Source: Neolewinella lacunae (lineage in GTDB: Bacteria; Bacteroidota; Bacteroidia; Chitinophagales; Saprospiraceae). Taken from it: a DNA stretch of 64,000 nt. Position 1 is the stretch's first letter. Each line of letters starts with the position of its first letter. Where the stretch lies: positions 184,919-248,918 of the forward strand of contig NZ_JACSIT010000141.1 of assembly GCF_014349155.1 (NCBI RefSeq), written 5' to 3'. This document shows, piece after piece, positions 44,569 to 53,655 of this stretch. The position numbers and the translations under genes are program-made. Under the pieces are notes generated by a model. The model did not search any database and had not been told where the DNA came from. It saw only the letters and a program-made list of their open reading frames with translations.

Positions 44569-45639
44569 ATGAGCGAAAAAAACGCCGGTACGCTGCCGCC
44601 CCAGCCCGCCGAGGACCCCACCGCTGAGCGCCGCAAGGAAGACCACATTGAACTGGCCTTCCGCTCCCAGGTAGAAGCCCTGGGCCTCGACCCCCGTTTC
44701 GATTACGAACCCCTGCTTGCCGCCCACCCTGCGCCCGGCTCCCTCACCCCCGTTTCCTTCGGGCAAAAGCAACTCCGCGCCCCCCTCTGGGTGAGCAGCA
44801 TGACCGGCGGTACGGAAAAAGCCTTCGTCATCAACCACAACCTGGCCCGGGCCTGCGCGGAGTTTGGCCTGGGCATGGGCCTCGGCTCCTGCCGTCCTTT
44901 GCTGTACGGCCACGAGCGGCTGCGGGACTTCGACGTGCGGCCCATCACGGGCGACGACGTGCCCCTGTACGCCAACCTGGGCGTTGCGCAGATCCAGGAC
45001 TTGCTTGACGCGGGCCGCGCTGGTGAGATCCAGCAGTTGGTTGAAGCCCTGCGGGTGGATGGCCTCATCGTCCACGTCAACCCTCTCCAGGAAGCCTTAC
45101 AGCCGGAGGGCGACCGTTTCAGGGTCAGTCCGCTGGCCACCATCGAAGCCTTGCTAGCTGCGCTGCCGGAGTTGGCGGTGATCGTCAAGGAAGTCGGCCA
45201 GGGCATGGGTCCGGCCAGCCTGCGCGCGCTCCTGCGTTTGCCCCTGCTGGCCATCGATACGGCGGCGGGCGGCGGCACCAACTTCAGTAAACTCGAACTG
45301 TTCCGCAGCGACGACCTCGACCGGGAGGCCTTCGGTCCGCTCACCCGCGTGGGGCATACGGCGGCGGAAATGGTCCAGACGGTCAATGCCCTTCTGGCGG
45401 AAAGCAGTACTGGGGCGCGGCCGCAGGTGCAGTGTAAGTCGCTGATCGTCAGCGGAGGCGTGGCCAACTTCCTGGATGGTTACTACCTGACGAAGCAGTC
45501 GACCTTGCTGGCCATCTACGGCCAGGCTTCGGCTTTCCTGCGTTACGCCCGCGAAGATTACCCGACCCTGCGGCGCTACGTAGCGAGCCAGGTGCGCGGT
45601 CTTGAGCTGGCGGAGGCTTACCTTCGTCCCCGGTTTTAA
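44569..45639 (+). CDS. fni: Type 2 isopentenyl-diphosphate delta-isomerase
   Basis: 356 aa. An FMN- and NADPH-dependent enzyme that interconverts IPP and DMAPP. The N-terminus has RKEDHIELAFRSQV, then LWVSSMTGGTEKA and GMGLGSCRPLLY. VHVNPLQEALQPEGDR is the conserved substrate segment, and IVKEVGQGMGP and DTAAGGGTNFSKLE form the flavin-phosphate site. It is followed at 3 bp by mvaA, linking two steps of the mevalonate route. A core repeat in the loop ESSTGARPQVQCKSL replaces sequence that is shorter in most relatives, as far as I can judge. Confidence 0.93.
   Translation: MSEKNAGTLPPQPAEDPTAERRKEDHIELAFRSQVEALGLDPRFDYEPLLAAHPAPGSLTPVSFGQKQLRAPLWVSSMTGGTEKAFVINHNLARACAEFGLGMGLGSCRPLLYGHERLRDFDVRPITGDDVPLYANLGVAQIQDLLDAGRAGEIQQLVEALRVDGLIVHVNPLQEALQPEGDRFRVSPLATIEALLAALPELAVIVKEVGQGMGPASLRALLRLPLLAIDTAAGGGTNFSKLELFRSDDLDREAFGPLTRVGHTAAEMVQTVNALLAESSTGARPQVQCKSLIVSGGVANFLDGYYLTKQSTLLAIYGQASAFLRYAREDYPTLRRYVASQVRGLELAEAYLRPRF
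45413..45430 (+). repeat. Core repeat inside fni
   Basis: GGGCGC-GGC-CGCAGGTGC, preceded by GCAGTACTG as at 26953. Encodes TGARPQV in frame, just before the strand SLIVSGGV. Confidence 0.8.
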
Positions 45640-45642
45640 CAA

Positions 45643-46977
45643 ATGCGACCGCCCGTGGCCCCCAACAACAAGCAGATCGACGGCTTCAGCCGCCTGACGA
45701 AAGCCGAGCGCCGGCAGTGGCTGCTGGAAAACTTCCTGCCCGCCGCGCAGGCCGGCGTTTTGCCCGCCTTCGACGCGGCGAACGTCGGCTGGCAGGGCGT
45801 GCTGGATAAGTTCAGCGAGAATACGGTCGCCAACTTCCCCTTGCCCTTCGGCGTGGCCCCCAACTTTGTGGTCAATGGCCGGACCTACGCCGTACCGATG
45901 GTCATCGAAGAAAGCAGCGTAGTGGCGGCGGCCAGTGCAGCGGCCAAGTACTGGATGACCCGCGGCGGCTTCCGGGCGGAGGTGTTGGCCAGTGAGAAAC
46001 TGGGGCAGCTCCACTTTCGCTGGAGTGGCCGGCCGGAACGACGGGCATCGCTTTTGTCCGGTCTCTGCACCCGCGTCAGCGCCCAAACCGACCACCTCAC
46101 CGCACGGATGGAAGAACGGGGCGGGGGCGTGCGCGGCCTGACCTGGAAGCACCTGCCCGAGGTGGCTCCCGACTGCTACCAACTGCTGGTGCGCTTTGGC
46201 ACGGCCGATAGCATGGGGGCCAACTTCATAAACACGATTCTGGAAGCTTACGGCCGCGCCCTGGAAAGCTGGGCCGCCGAATGCCCGGAGCTGGCCGACG
46301 ACGAACGCGATCTGGAGGTGATCATGGCCATTTTGAGCAACCATACCCCGAACTGTGTGGTGCGGGCCTGGGTGAGTTGCCCGATTGAGCAGATGAACAT
46401 CCCCGGCAGCGGGGTTGATGCGGCAGATTTTGCGCGGCGCTTTCAGTACGCCGTGGAGATTGCGCGGCAGGACCCCTACCGCGCCGTTACCCACAACAAA
46501 GGCATCATGAACGGCGTCGACGCCGTGGTATTGGCAACGGGCAATGACTTCCGGGCCATCGAAGCGGCCACCCATGCCTTCGCCGCCCAGGATGGGCAGT
46601 ACCGGGGCCTGAGCCGTTGCCGGGTGGTTGACGGACACTTCCACTTTGAGCTGACGCTGCCCCTGGCCATCGGCACGGTGGGCGGCCTGACGCGGCTGCA
46701 TCCCATGGCCAGCGTGGCGCTCGACCTGCTGGGGCAGCCCACCGCCGAAGAGCTGATGTGCGTGATGGCGGCCGCCGGATTGGCCCAGAATTTTGCCGCC
46801 CTGCGCAGCCTCGTCACCACCGGCATCCAGCGCGGCCACATGAAGATGCACCTGCAAAACATCCTCTCCTCCCTGGCCGCCACCGAGGCCGAACGCCGCG
46901 CCGCCGAAGCGTTTTTTGCCGGGCAGACGGTGAGCCACTTTGGGGTACGGAGTTTTTTGGAGGGGCTGCGGGGGTGA
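45643..46977 (+). CDS. mvaA: Hydroxymethylglutaryl-CoA reductase, class II
   Basis: 444 aa. It reduces HMG-CoA to mevalonate (or the reverse). The N-terminus has GFSRLTKAERRQWL and then ENTVANFPLPFGVAPNFVVN with the catalytic Glu, and VPMVIEESSVVAAASAAAKYW. The NAD(P) and catalytic Asp region is THNKGIMNGVDAVVLATGND. The C-terminal tail has GHMKMHLQNILSS with the catalytic-type His. It is the second gene of the fni-mvaA pair. Class II enzymes are sometimes degradative, but the fni neighbour argues for a biosynthetic role here. Confidence 0.92.
   Translation: MRPPVAPNNKQIDGFSRLTKAERRQWLLENFLPAAQAGVLPAFDAANVGWQGVLDKFSENTVANFPLPFGVAPNFVVNGRTYAVPMVIEESSVVAAASAAAKYWMTRGGFRAEVLASEKLGQLHFRWSGRPERRASLLSGLCTRVSAQTDHLTARMEERGGGVRGLTWKHLPEVAPDCYQLLVRFGTADSMGANFINTILEAYGRALESWAAECPELADDERDLEVIMAILSNHTPNCVVRAWVSCPIEQMNIPGSGVDAADFARRFQYAVEIARQDPYRAVTHNKGIMNGVDAVVLATGNDFRAIEAATHAFAAQDGQYRGLSRCRVVDGHFHFELTLPLAIGTVGGLTRLHPMASVALDLLGQPTAEELMCVMAAAGLAQNFAALRSLVTTGIQRGHMKMHLQNILSSLAATEAERRAAEAFFAGQTVSHFGVRSFLEGLRG
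46067..46084 (-). repeat. Degenerate core repeat inside mvaA
   Basis: Minus-strand reading GGGCGC-TGA-CGCGGGTGC, one arm change. Encodes CTRVSA on the coding strand. Confidence 0.6.
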
Positions 46978-47061
46978 GGGGATTCTCCCGCTTTTTGGGG
47001 AGAAAATTAGGTAAAGTGCTTTTCAGGGCATAAATTTAGCAGCCTTAACAACTCCATTGCG

Positions 47062-47643
47062 ATGAAATTCCTGCCCTGTTTTCTGCTCCTGGCCATTGGC
47101 CTGTTTGCCTGCACCAAAGACGGTGACCTTTTTACGGACAGCTCCCCAACGGAAATCCCCGCCGACGACTTTTCTGCCCGCACGGTTGAATTTCCCGGCA
47201 AAATCCCCGCCGATGCTTACGTGAATACGCTGATGATGAGTGGTACGGCTACCTGGCAGGACTACGATGCGTACTACCGCCTGGAAGTTTCTAAGCTTGC
47301 GGGGGAACACTATTACGATAACCTCCAGTGGTTAACCCTGACGCAAACGGTGCTGCACCCCCAGTTCATGAGCGGAGCCGATGCCGCTACGAAGGATTTC
47401 TATATCCAGGAAATGATGGGCCGCCACTTCATCAATGAGGCGAAAGTAGCAGAAGTGTTGTTGGGGGATTTGCTGGAGCGCGGCGCGACAACTTCCGAAG
47501 TAGCTCGCCTGGCCCGGGAAGTAATAGCGATAAACAAAGAGTACCTTACGGAGGATAATTACAAACAGTACGAGGAGCGAAATCAACCAAGCATTTCTCA
47601 GGTTTTGCTGCTGGGCTATACCCGCTGGGGGCAATTGAAGTAG
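47062..47643 (+). CDS. Lipoprotein of unknown function
   Basis: 193 aa. The signal sequence with lipobox is CFLLLAIGLFACTKDGD, so it is lipid-anchored. The mature part is mostly helical and acidic; I do not recognise a family. A segment FIQEMMGR-like (here FYIQEMMGRHFINEAKVAEVLL) and LAREVIAINKEYLTEDN suggest paired helices. A TAAATTTA element 24 bases upstream of the ATG could be the promoter. It is on the same strand as the following lipoprotein gene, 78 bp away. Confidence 0.75.
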   Translation: MKFLPCFLLLAIGLFACTKDGDLFTDSSPTEIPADDFSARTVEFPGKIPADAYVNTLMMSGTATWQDYDAYYRLEVSKLAGEHYYDNLQWLTLTQTVLHPQFMSGADAATKDFYIQEMMGRHFINEAKVAEVLLGDLLERGATTSEVARLAREVIAINKEYLTEDNYKQYEERNQPSISQVLLLGYTRWGQLK

Positions 47644-47721
47644 CCGTATTCCCGGGGCAATTAACCAAACATTCACACCAACACCGTTGTCCAGCCCGGC
47701 CGGAGGCGCGACCTTGGGCCG

Positions 47722-48840
47722 ATGCGAACACTCCTTTGGTTTTCCCTCGTTTTCGCGGCCCTTTTGACTTACGGCAGTTGCGGCCCCAGCAACCCACCGG
47801 GGCATTACGAGGTAGCGCTCGCGGACAGCATCTTCAACACGGGCGTCAGCTACGGGCAGATCTCCTGGGGGCTGGCGGATACGACTGCCTGGGACAGCAT
47901 CCTGGCCGCCAAAGACACCCTGGTGGAAGACGGCAATTACACCAAGCTGCGCAGCCAGGGCATTTGGTACGAAGTCTGGAAAGGACAGGACGGCCGCTTG
48001 CGGGCCAACCAGCCCTACCCCGGCTGGGAGCGCCGCTACGACACCATCCCCCACCACCGCAACATCCTGCGGTTGCTCGATAACGAACGGGTGGAGGTAG
48101 ACATCCACGCGGCCGACGTCACCTTCGGCAGCGATTCCTTCCGTATTGGCATCATCCAGGTGCTGGGGCGGGCCTTCGAGTGGCAGCAATTTCCCGTGGC
48201 CCACCCCGACTACCTGATCCTGACGACTTACGGCAACGCCGTCGTTCCCATCGTGATGGACCAAGACAACGTAGGCCCCATTACCCGCAAGACCGTTTTC
48301 CGGGTGGGCCGGAACAGCTATGTGCTGAAAAGCGTGGCCGAAGACCGCAGTAAAATCGTGGTGGAGGCGCTGCCCTCAGCCCGGGATCTCCCGCTGGCCG
48401 CTGAACTCGACCTCTATTTCCGCAAGGTTCCCGTGACTGACCTGGAGGGCAACGCCAGCAGCATCGGCCACCAGCCGGACAAAGAGCTGGTGATTTACTT
48501 CTGGGGCCTGGGGAGTAAACGGGGGGAAGACGTGCGTAAAGTGGACAGTCTCTACCGGCAACTGCCCGCCGCCGAACGGGATAAACTCGACGTGGTTTTT
48601 GTCAATCACGTCGATACCCCGGAGTCCATCCGCACTTTCGTGGCGGCCAATGACATTGCCTTGCCCGTGTACAAATCCACGGCCAAGACCTGCCTGCGGC
48701 TCAATTGCCACCCCTACCTGCCCTATTACGTGGGGGTAAAGCGGACGGGGCGGATCAGTACTTACTATGGGTTTCCGCAGTGGTTGGAGGTGCGGTTGGG
48801 GGGGACTGGTGGAGCGGTGAGTGCGGGGGCATCTCAATAA
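47722..48840 (+). CDS. Lipoprotein with C-terminal thioredoxin-like domain
   Basis: 372 aa. The signal peptide and lipobox are SLVFAALLTYGSC. Residues ~30-235 are unrecognised beta-rich sequence. Residues ~245-355 look like a thioredoxin fold (KELVIYFWGLGSKRGEDVRK, VVFVNHVDTPESIRTF, and PYLPYYVGVKRTGRISTYYG with a Pro in the cis-Pro position). No CxxC is present: the equivalent site reads GLGSKRG, so redox activity is doubtful. A Cys pair, CLRLNC, lies just before the cis-Pro region. It follows another lipoprotein gene. Confidence 0.65.
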   Translation: MRTLLWFSLVFAALLTYGSCGPSNPPGHYEVALADSIFNTGVSYGQISWGLADTTAWDSILAAKDTLVEDGNYTKLRSQGIWYEVWKGQDGRLRANQPYPGWERRYDTIPHHRNILRLLDNERVEVDIHAADVTFGSDSFRIGIIQVLGRAFEWQQFPVAHPDYLILTTYGNAVVPIVMDQDNVGPITRKTVFRVGRNSYVLKSVAEDRSKIVVEALPSARDLPLAAELDLYFRKVPVTDLEGNASSIGHQPDKELVIYFWGLGSKRGEDVRKVDSLYRQLPAAERDKLDVVFVNHVDTPESIRTFVAANDIALPVYKSTAKTCLRLNCHPYLPYYVGVKRTGRISTYYGFPQWLEVRLGGTGGAVSAGASQ

Positions 48841-48965
48841 TTAAAGCCAGCCGGGATTATCCCCTAGCTTAGGCCTACCGATAGTTCAAAGCTACCGTAT
48901 TCGGGGATGGAATGCGCACTCATCCTTTGCTTTGAATCATTTGATCAACTAAAACCGTTATCTTT

Positions 48966-49262
48966 ATGAAACTACCAATGTATCACCACAATCCTCTCCA
49001 AATGACTACCGTAGAAATGCGTCAGCGCTGCCACGACATGATCGACCAGATCGAGGACGAGCGTTTCTTGAAGGTTTTGCTCGACTTGATGAAATCCATC
49101 GAGCGCAATTTTGGTGACCCGGTTATCGGCTACGAAGCAGACGGCACGGCGGTAAAAGCCAGTGTTGCTAAAGCCCAGTTTGCTGAAGACCTGAGCAAAC
49201 CCGAAGCGTTCATGACCGTGGAAGACTTCGAGCGCGAAATGGAAACGAAGGTCATCGCATGA
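48966..49262 (+). CDS. Putative antitoxin of a RelE/ParE-type pair
   Basis: 98 aa. The N-terminal half is helical (RQRCHDMIDQIEDERFLKVL), the C-terminal half acidic and probably disordered (FAEDLSKPEAFMTVEDFERE), the usual plan for an antitoxin that wraps its toxin. I do not recognise a DNA-binding motif. The start may instead be the ATG at 49002 (MTTVEMRQRCHDMI). It overlaps the toxin gene by 4 bp (ATGA). The assignment rests on position, size and shape. Confidence 0.75.
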   Translation: MKLPMYHHNPLQMTTVEMRQRCHDMIDQIEDERFLKVLLDLMKSIERNFGDPVIGYEADGTAVKASVAKAQFAEDLSKPEAFMTVEDFEREMETKVIA

Positions 49263-49579
49263 AGCAGTATAAAGTCCTGCTGACACCGCGCGCGCGTGCT
49301 AGCATCAATGAGATCGTAAGTGACTTACGTGAGGCGGTCTCTGCCGATTATGCAACCAAAGTCCGTAAGGAAATCCTGGCGACCATCAAGAGTCTGAAGA
49401 CTTTCCCGGAAGCCCACCAATCCTTCGACGAACTGAACGATGGAAACCATGAGTACCGTCGCGCCCTTACCTTGCGCTATAAGATCGTATTCACCATCAA
49501 TGAGGAAATTCTGGAAGTCGTAGTCGTTCAAGTCTACGACCAGCGGCGCGGCCAGGACTGGATCCAGGAGAATGTATAA
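49259..49579 (+). CDS. RelE/ParE-superfamily toxin
   Basis: 106 aa. The sequence KQYKVLLTPRARASINEIVS, LKTFPEAHQSFDEL, YRRALTLRYKIVFTINEEIL and VVVVQVYDQRRGQDWI follows the RelE/ParE fold, with the R-x-L-x-x-R-Y-K-I-V-F strand and terminal D-x-R-R seen in the family. Toxins of this kind cleave mRNA at the ribosome or poison gyrase; which applies is not visible. The start codon overlaps the antitoxin stop, so translation is coupled and transcription shared. Confidence 0.88.
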   Translation: MKQYKVLLTPRARASINEIVSDLREAVSADYATKVRKEILATIKSLKTFPEAHQSFDELNDGNHEYRRALTLRYKIVFTINEEILEVVVVQVYDQRRGQDWIQENV

Positions 49580-49618
49580 TTGCCCACCTATTCGTTCGGC
49601 CGCTCCAGTCGTTTACCC

Positions 49619-51043
49619 TCAATAATCAAAAGCCAACCGCTCACTCGGGTACTCAAACAGGTTTTCTTCTTTGATCAGGCGAGCGGCTTTTTCGGGCACC
49701 ATTTTTTCCCAGCCGTCTTCGCCGGATTTGATCATGGCCAGCACTTTGGCCGAGTAGATGTGCAGGTGTTCGGGGTGGAAGTGGGTGATGTCAACGATCT
49801 GCCCACTATCCAGCAAGTGGCGGTAGAGGAATTTGACGCCTTCGGGGATGGGCACGTTGTGGGCCGTCATCAGGTCGGCCGAGCCTTCCTGCTGGGCGGG
49901 GTAGATGTAGAGCTTGACGTTGCGGGTGAAGATTTCCCCGAAGGCGGCCAGCAGGCGGCCATCCTGGTTATCGCGGTACTTATCGCTGATCATCTGCAGC
50001 AGATCGTGGACGCCCATGACGATGCCCACCGGTGCCACGCGGTAGAGGCTGAGGTACTCAATGAGGTCGCCGTAGCGGTGGTAATTGGAAAGGGCAACGG
50101 TTTGGCCCATGGCGTTGAGCAGCCGGGCGCGGTGCAGAAAATCCCGCTCGTTGAGTTCGGCGCTGTGCTGGAGGTTATCCAGCGTCAGCTCCGTCAGCAG
50201 GAAACTCGTGGCGGGGTCAATGCCTTCTGACTCGCGGAACTGCTGGTAGCCCGCCTTGAGCATGTCTTCGTTCACCAGCGTGATGGGGCGGAAGCTGCCG
50301 CGGACGACCATGATCGATTTACGGTACAGGAATTCGCTGGGGTGGATGCTGCGTCCGCGGGGGTCGAACATCGTGATGTCCGTCAGGCCGTGCTTCACCA
50401 GCCAGAGGCTGAGCAGACGGTTGTCTACGGGAAAATCCGGCCCTTCAAGTACAATCATATCGATGGCCACGCGCCCTTTCAGGCCATCGAGCAGGCTGAG
50501 CACCAGGGTTTCTGGGTCTTGCTGGTAATGAAAAGCAGCGTAGATCATGTTGACGCCGAGGATGCCGATGGCCTGCTGCTGGAGCTGGTTGTCGTTATCA
50601 AGCATCCGCACGTGCAGCAGCAGATCGTTGTGGCGATCGGCGGCGGAGTCGAGCTGGAAGCGCAGGCCCAGCCAGCCGTTGCCGCGAATGGTGCGGCTGT
50701 AATTGATGGCGGCAACGGTATCGGCGAAGACAAAAAACGTAGAGTCGGGCCGGTCGTGGCGCAGGCGGTCGACCATCAGATTGTACTCGTGATCGAGCAT
50801 ACGGTGGATGCGGCTTTCGCACACGTAGCGTCCGCTGGGTTCCACGCCGTAAATCTGGTCGGAGTACACCTTATCGTAAGCGCTCATCGTCTTCGCTATC
50901 GTCCCGGCCGCCGCCCCCACCTGAAAAAAGTAGCGGGCCACTTCCTGCCCGGCCCCGATCTCGGCGAAGGTGCCGTAAATCTTGGGGTTCAGGTTTATTT
51001 CCAGGGCTTTTTGGTCCGTTTCGAGGAGCTGTCTTGCTGGCAT
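49619..51043 (-). CDS. Conserved cytosolic protein of Bacteroidota, unknown function
   Basis: 474 aa from the ATG at 51043 (MPARQLLETDQKALEINLNP). The segment IYGTFAEIGAGQEVARYFFQ and GAAAGTIAKTMSAYDKVYSD is highly conserved in Bacteroidota proteins that databases often label, wrongly in my view, as 'TonB-dependent receptor' or nicotinate-nucleotide adenylyltransferase. No signal peptide, barrel or TonB box is present. TVALSNYHRYGDLIEYLSLY and HFHPEHLHIYSAKVLAMIKS are further conserved-looking blocks. The function is unknown. A core repeat sits 17 bases before the start. Confidence 0.85.
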   Translation of the reverse strand: MPARQLLETDQKALEINLNPKIYGTFAEIGAGQEVARYFFQVGAAAGTIAKTMSAYDKVYSDQIYGVEPSGRYVCESRIHRMLDHEYNLMVDRLRHDRPDSTFFVFADTVAAINYSRTIRGNGWLGLRFQLDSAADRHNDLLLHVRMLDNDNQLQQQAIGILGVNMIYAAFHYQQDPETLVLSLLDGLKGRVAIDMIVLEGPDFPVDNRLLSLWLVKHGLTDITMFDPRGRSIHPSEFLYRKSIMVVRGSFRPITLVNEDMLKAGYQQFRESEGIDPATSFLLTELTLDNLQHSAELNERDFLHRARLLNAMGQTVALSNYHRYGDLIEYLSLYRVAPVGIVMGVHDLLQMISDKYRDNQDGRLLAAFGEIFTRNVKLYIYPAQQEGSADLMTAHNVPIPEGVKFLYRHLLDSGQIVDITHFHPEHLHIYSAKVLAMIKSGEDGWEKMVPEKAARLIKEENLFEYPSERLAFDY

Positions 51044-51060
51044 GCTGTGCGTTTTTTTGG

Positions 51061-51078
51061 GGGCGCTGGCGCAGGTGC
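51061..51078 (+). repeat. Core repeat upstream of the conserved 474-aa protein gene
   Basis: GGGCGC-TGG-CGCAGGTGC, 17 bases before the minus-strand start. Tail GGGAGCAATGGGGGGG resembles the long copies. Confidence 0.85.
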
Positions 51079-51384
51079 AAGGTACGGCTTTTGGGAGCAA
51101 TGGGGGGGGAGGCGGACTGATTCTACCTCGGTCAATAATCTTTTCTCGAGGCTGTCCATCTAAGTGTATCTCCAAATAACCAACTAACGAAATCGTCGGG
51201 TTCCTCCCGACGCTACGCTGGCCCCTCCACCGCGGGTAAGAGCTTCGTGCCCCCTCCTTCTTAGTCCATCTTCGTGGTCTTAGTGGTTCAAAACGCATCT
51301 GCGCAGCAGAGCGCCTTCTTTACTCCATTCCCCCATTACACCTTTACTCCCTTTACCCCCGTACTCCGTACCTTGCACCTCACC

Positions 51385-51984
51385 ATGTTGCGCCTGCTCC
51401 GTCCCAAACCCGCCCTTGCTGAGGTCAGCGATGCTGAGCTGCTGGATCGTTTCCAGCGGAGTGGCGAAGCTAACGACCTCCTGCCCCTGTACGAGCGGCA
51501 CGCGGAGCTGATCTACGCCGTGGCCCTCCGCTACCTGGGCAGCCCCCAGCGGGCCGAAGACGCGGGCATGGAAATCTGGGCCTTGCTGCTGGAAAAACTC
51601 CCGAGCCACCGGGTGAGCAACTTCCGCTCGTGGCTCCACACCACCGTGCGCAACCACTGCCTGATGCAACTGCGCAAAGAAAAGCGCGACCCCCTGCAGC
51701 AGACCGACGACGAGTTTGTGCAATCCGACCGCCTGCTGCATCTAAGTACCGCCAACGAAACGGAGGAACCGGGGGAAGACACCCGGGCCCTCTACCACTG
51801 CCTCAAAAAACTGAAGGAAGAACAACGCCGTTGCGTCCAGCTGTTTTACCTACGCGAAGGCGAAAGCTACCAGAGCATCGCCGAAGCGCTGGCCCTGAAC
51901 GTGGGGCAAGTCCGCTCGCACCTGCAAAACGGACGCCGGAATCTCAAAATTTGCCTGGAAGGGCAAGACAACGCCAAAGAATAA
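51385..51984 (+). CDS. RNA polymerase sigma-70 family factor (ECF-like)
   Basis: 199 aa. Region 2 covers LPLYERHAELIYAVALRYLG and QRAEDAGMEIWALLLEKLP with FRSWLHTTVRNHCLMQLRKE. Region 4 is LKKLKEEQRRCVQLFYLREG followed by SYQSIAEALALNVGQVRSHL. I use the ATG at 51385, because the longer frame has no conservation and CGTACCTTG, a near-promoter, lies just upstream. The stop TAA is followed at once by the GTG of a membrane protein gene, the usual sigma/anti-sigma arrangement. The target genes are unknown. Confidence 0.9.
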   Translation: MLRLLRPKPALAEVSDAELLDRFQRSGEANDLLPLYERHAELIYAVALRYLGSPQRAEDAGMEIWALLLEKLPSHRVSNFRSWLHTTVRNHCLMQLRKEKRDPLQQTDDEFVQSDRLLHLSTANETEEPGEDTRALYHCLKKLKEEQRRCVQLFYLREGESYQSIAEALALNVGQVRSHLQNGRRNLKICLEGQDNAKE

Positions 51985-53325
51985 GTGCCACTCCGCCATC
52001 TCTCCACCGCCGAACTGCTGCGCCGCTACCTCAACGGTGCGCTCACCGCCCCTGAGGAGGCCGAGCTGGAGCGGCGTGCCCGGGAAGATGACGCTACCGC
52101 CGAGGCCCTGCAAGGACTGCGGCAGCACCCCGCCGAAGACCACCTGGTCCGCACCCAACGCCTGAAGCTTGCCGCCCGCGCCGCTGCCAGCAACCAAGCC
52201 GTAGCCGAAAAAAAGAAACGCCCGCTGGTCTTTTACCTGAGCGCGGCCGCAGCCGTTCTCTTGCTCGTCACCGCCATCTTCTTGCTGCCGCGCTGGACGG
52301 ACGAAGGCTCCGCCGACCTCGCCCTGCGCAACGCCCCGGAAGCGGCACCAGCAACGGAAGACGCCGAAGCGGACGCCCCGCTGGAAGACCCGGAAGCAAC
52401 GGAAATGGCTCCCGCAGCGGAAAGCCTCGCGCTGGAAGCGGAAAGCCCCTCCGCCACAAGGGAGCCCGCCGCACGGGAGGCCCCGCCGTCCCCCGCTCCT
52501 GCGTCCAATACCCCGCTCCTGCGTCCGCGCCCTGCGGAATCGGTTGCCGCACCACCGCCGCCGCCGCCCCCAACCCTTCAGTCGCCCGCATCCCCACCAG
52601 GAGGCAGGACCGAGAAACGTGCACCGGCCAGGGACCCGGAGCGGACCGCCCCGGCACCAGTAACCGCCGCTCCCGCCCGCGCTGATGCCCCCCTGCGCGC
52701 CCGGACCCAGGCCGCCCCCGCGCCCGCCCCAATGGAAGAGGTAGCCGCTACCAGCGCGCCCAGCGCCAAGCTCCTGGAAGGCCGCATCACCAGCGAAGAC
52801 GGCCAACCCATTGCCAACGCCCTGGTGCGCCTGCCCGGCCTGCCCCTGGGCGAACGCACCGATACCAACGGCATTTTTCGCCTGGAAGTAGACGCCGTAG
52901 CCTCCGTCCTGGAGATTTCTCACCCCGAGTACGAAGCGGAGCAACTGGACCTCAACTCCAGCGACGAAGACCTTCAGATCAGCCTGGAGAAAAAACAGCA
53001 GAGCAGCCAGCAAGCACCCGAAGTAGCCTGGGGCGTTACCAAAGTGCCCGTAGACCAGGGGCCCGGCCTGGCCATCCCGGAAGAGGGCTACCAGGCCCTG
53101 CGGCAGCGCATTGAGGCCAACCGCCCGGCGGACGTCCCGCCGGGAAAGGTGAAACTCAGCTTCCTGGTGCACCCCGATGGCCGCCTGAGCAACTTCGTTT
53201 TCCGAGGTCGCCCCAGCCAGGCGACCATGGACTACGTAGGCGGCACCATCGCCAGAACCTCCATCTGGGAGGTGCTGCGTAGTGATGATCCGGTGCGGGT
53301 GTATTTTAAGGTGGTCCTGAAGTGA
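51985..53325 (+). CDS. Membrane protein with anti-sigma-like N-terminus and TonB-like C-terminus
   Basis: 446 aa from a GTG that follows the sigma stop. Residues ~5-45 (LSTAELLRRYLNGALTAPEE and AELERRARED) resemble the zinc-less anti-sigma N-terminus of Bacteroidota. One membrane helix is at ~80-100 (LVFYLSAAAAVLLLVTAIFL). A long Pro/Ala/Glu-rich linker follows (~105-265), then a carboxypeptidase-regulatory-like domain (LEGRITSEDGQPIANALVRL), and a C-terminal domain (VPPGKVKLSFLVHPDGRLSN) that recalls TonB. Signal reception across the periplasm is a plausible inference. Confidence 0.75.
   Translation: MPLRHLSTAELLRRYLNGALTAPEEAELERRAREDDATAEALQGLRQHPAEDHLVRTQRLKLAARAAASNQAVAEKKKRPLVFYLSAAAAVLLLVTAIFLLPRWTDEGSADLALRNAPEAAPATEDAEADAPLEDPEATEMAPAAESLALEAESPSATREPAAREAPPSPAPASNTPLLRPRPAESVAAPPPPPPPTLQSPASPPGGRTEKRAPARDPERTAPAPVTAAPARADAPLRARTQAAPAPAPMEEVAATSAPSAKLLEGRITSEDGQPIANALVRLPGLPLGERTDTNGIFRLEVDAVASVLEISHPEYEAEQLDLNSSDEDLQISLEKKQQSSQQAPEVAWGVTKVPVDQGPGLAIPEEGYQALRQRIEANRPADVPPGKVKLSFLVHPDGRLSNFVFRGRPSQATMDYVGGTIARTSIWEVLRSDDPVRVYFKVVLK
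52515..52532 (-). repeat. Variant core repeat in the anti-sigma-like linker
   Basis: Minus-strand reading GGGCGC-GGA-CGCAGGAGC, one arm change. CCCGCTCCTGCGTCC is directly repeated 18 bp upstream. Encodes PLLRPRP. Confidence 0.55.
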
Positions 53326-53655
53326 AGGGATGAAGGGTTGAATAAGCTACCGCACGGGATAGACGGGACATTTGCTGGCGGTGCAATCGCCTTGGGGCGG
53401 TCCCGCATTTGCTGACTTGTTGCCTACGGCGTTCACTGCTGGACTGGCCCTGCCACCCGGGGCGGTACGGCAGCCTGTTTCGTGCGGCAGCCTGTTAAGT
53501 GCGGCAGCTTATTCAATTATTCAACCCTTCGATTATTCAACCCTTCAACCCTTACTCCTCGTTGGTCCGTCTCCCACCAGGCTCCGTCGGTATAAACTGG
53601 CCGTAAGTCTGCCTGGTTTTTTCATGCCGGGCGCAACCGCTATCTTGCACGCCTT
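53326..53655. repeat. Intergenic region with inverted AAGGGTTGAAT repeats before clpB
   Basis: No gene seen. GAAGGGTTGAATAAGCT (53332-53348) faces AGCTTATTCAA (53507-53517), and the TTATTCAACCCTTC word recurs at 53517-53530 and 53533-53546. GTGCGGCAGCCTGTT and variants repeat at 53466-53510. TATCTTGC at 53641 is a possible -7 element of clpB. The repeats are compatible with a terminator of the sigma operon, but have no T-run directly after a short stem. Confidence 0.5.

Noticed and set aside
46981-47008. Terminator after mvaA
   Set aside because: TTCTCCC and GGGAGAA could pair, but the stem is 7 bp and no T-run follows, so support is too weak.
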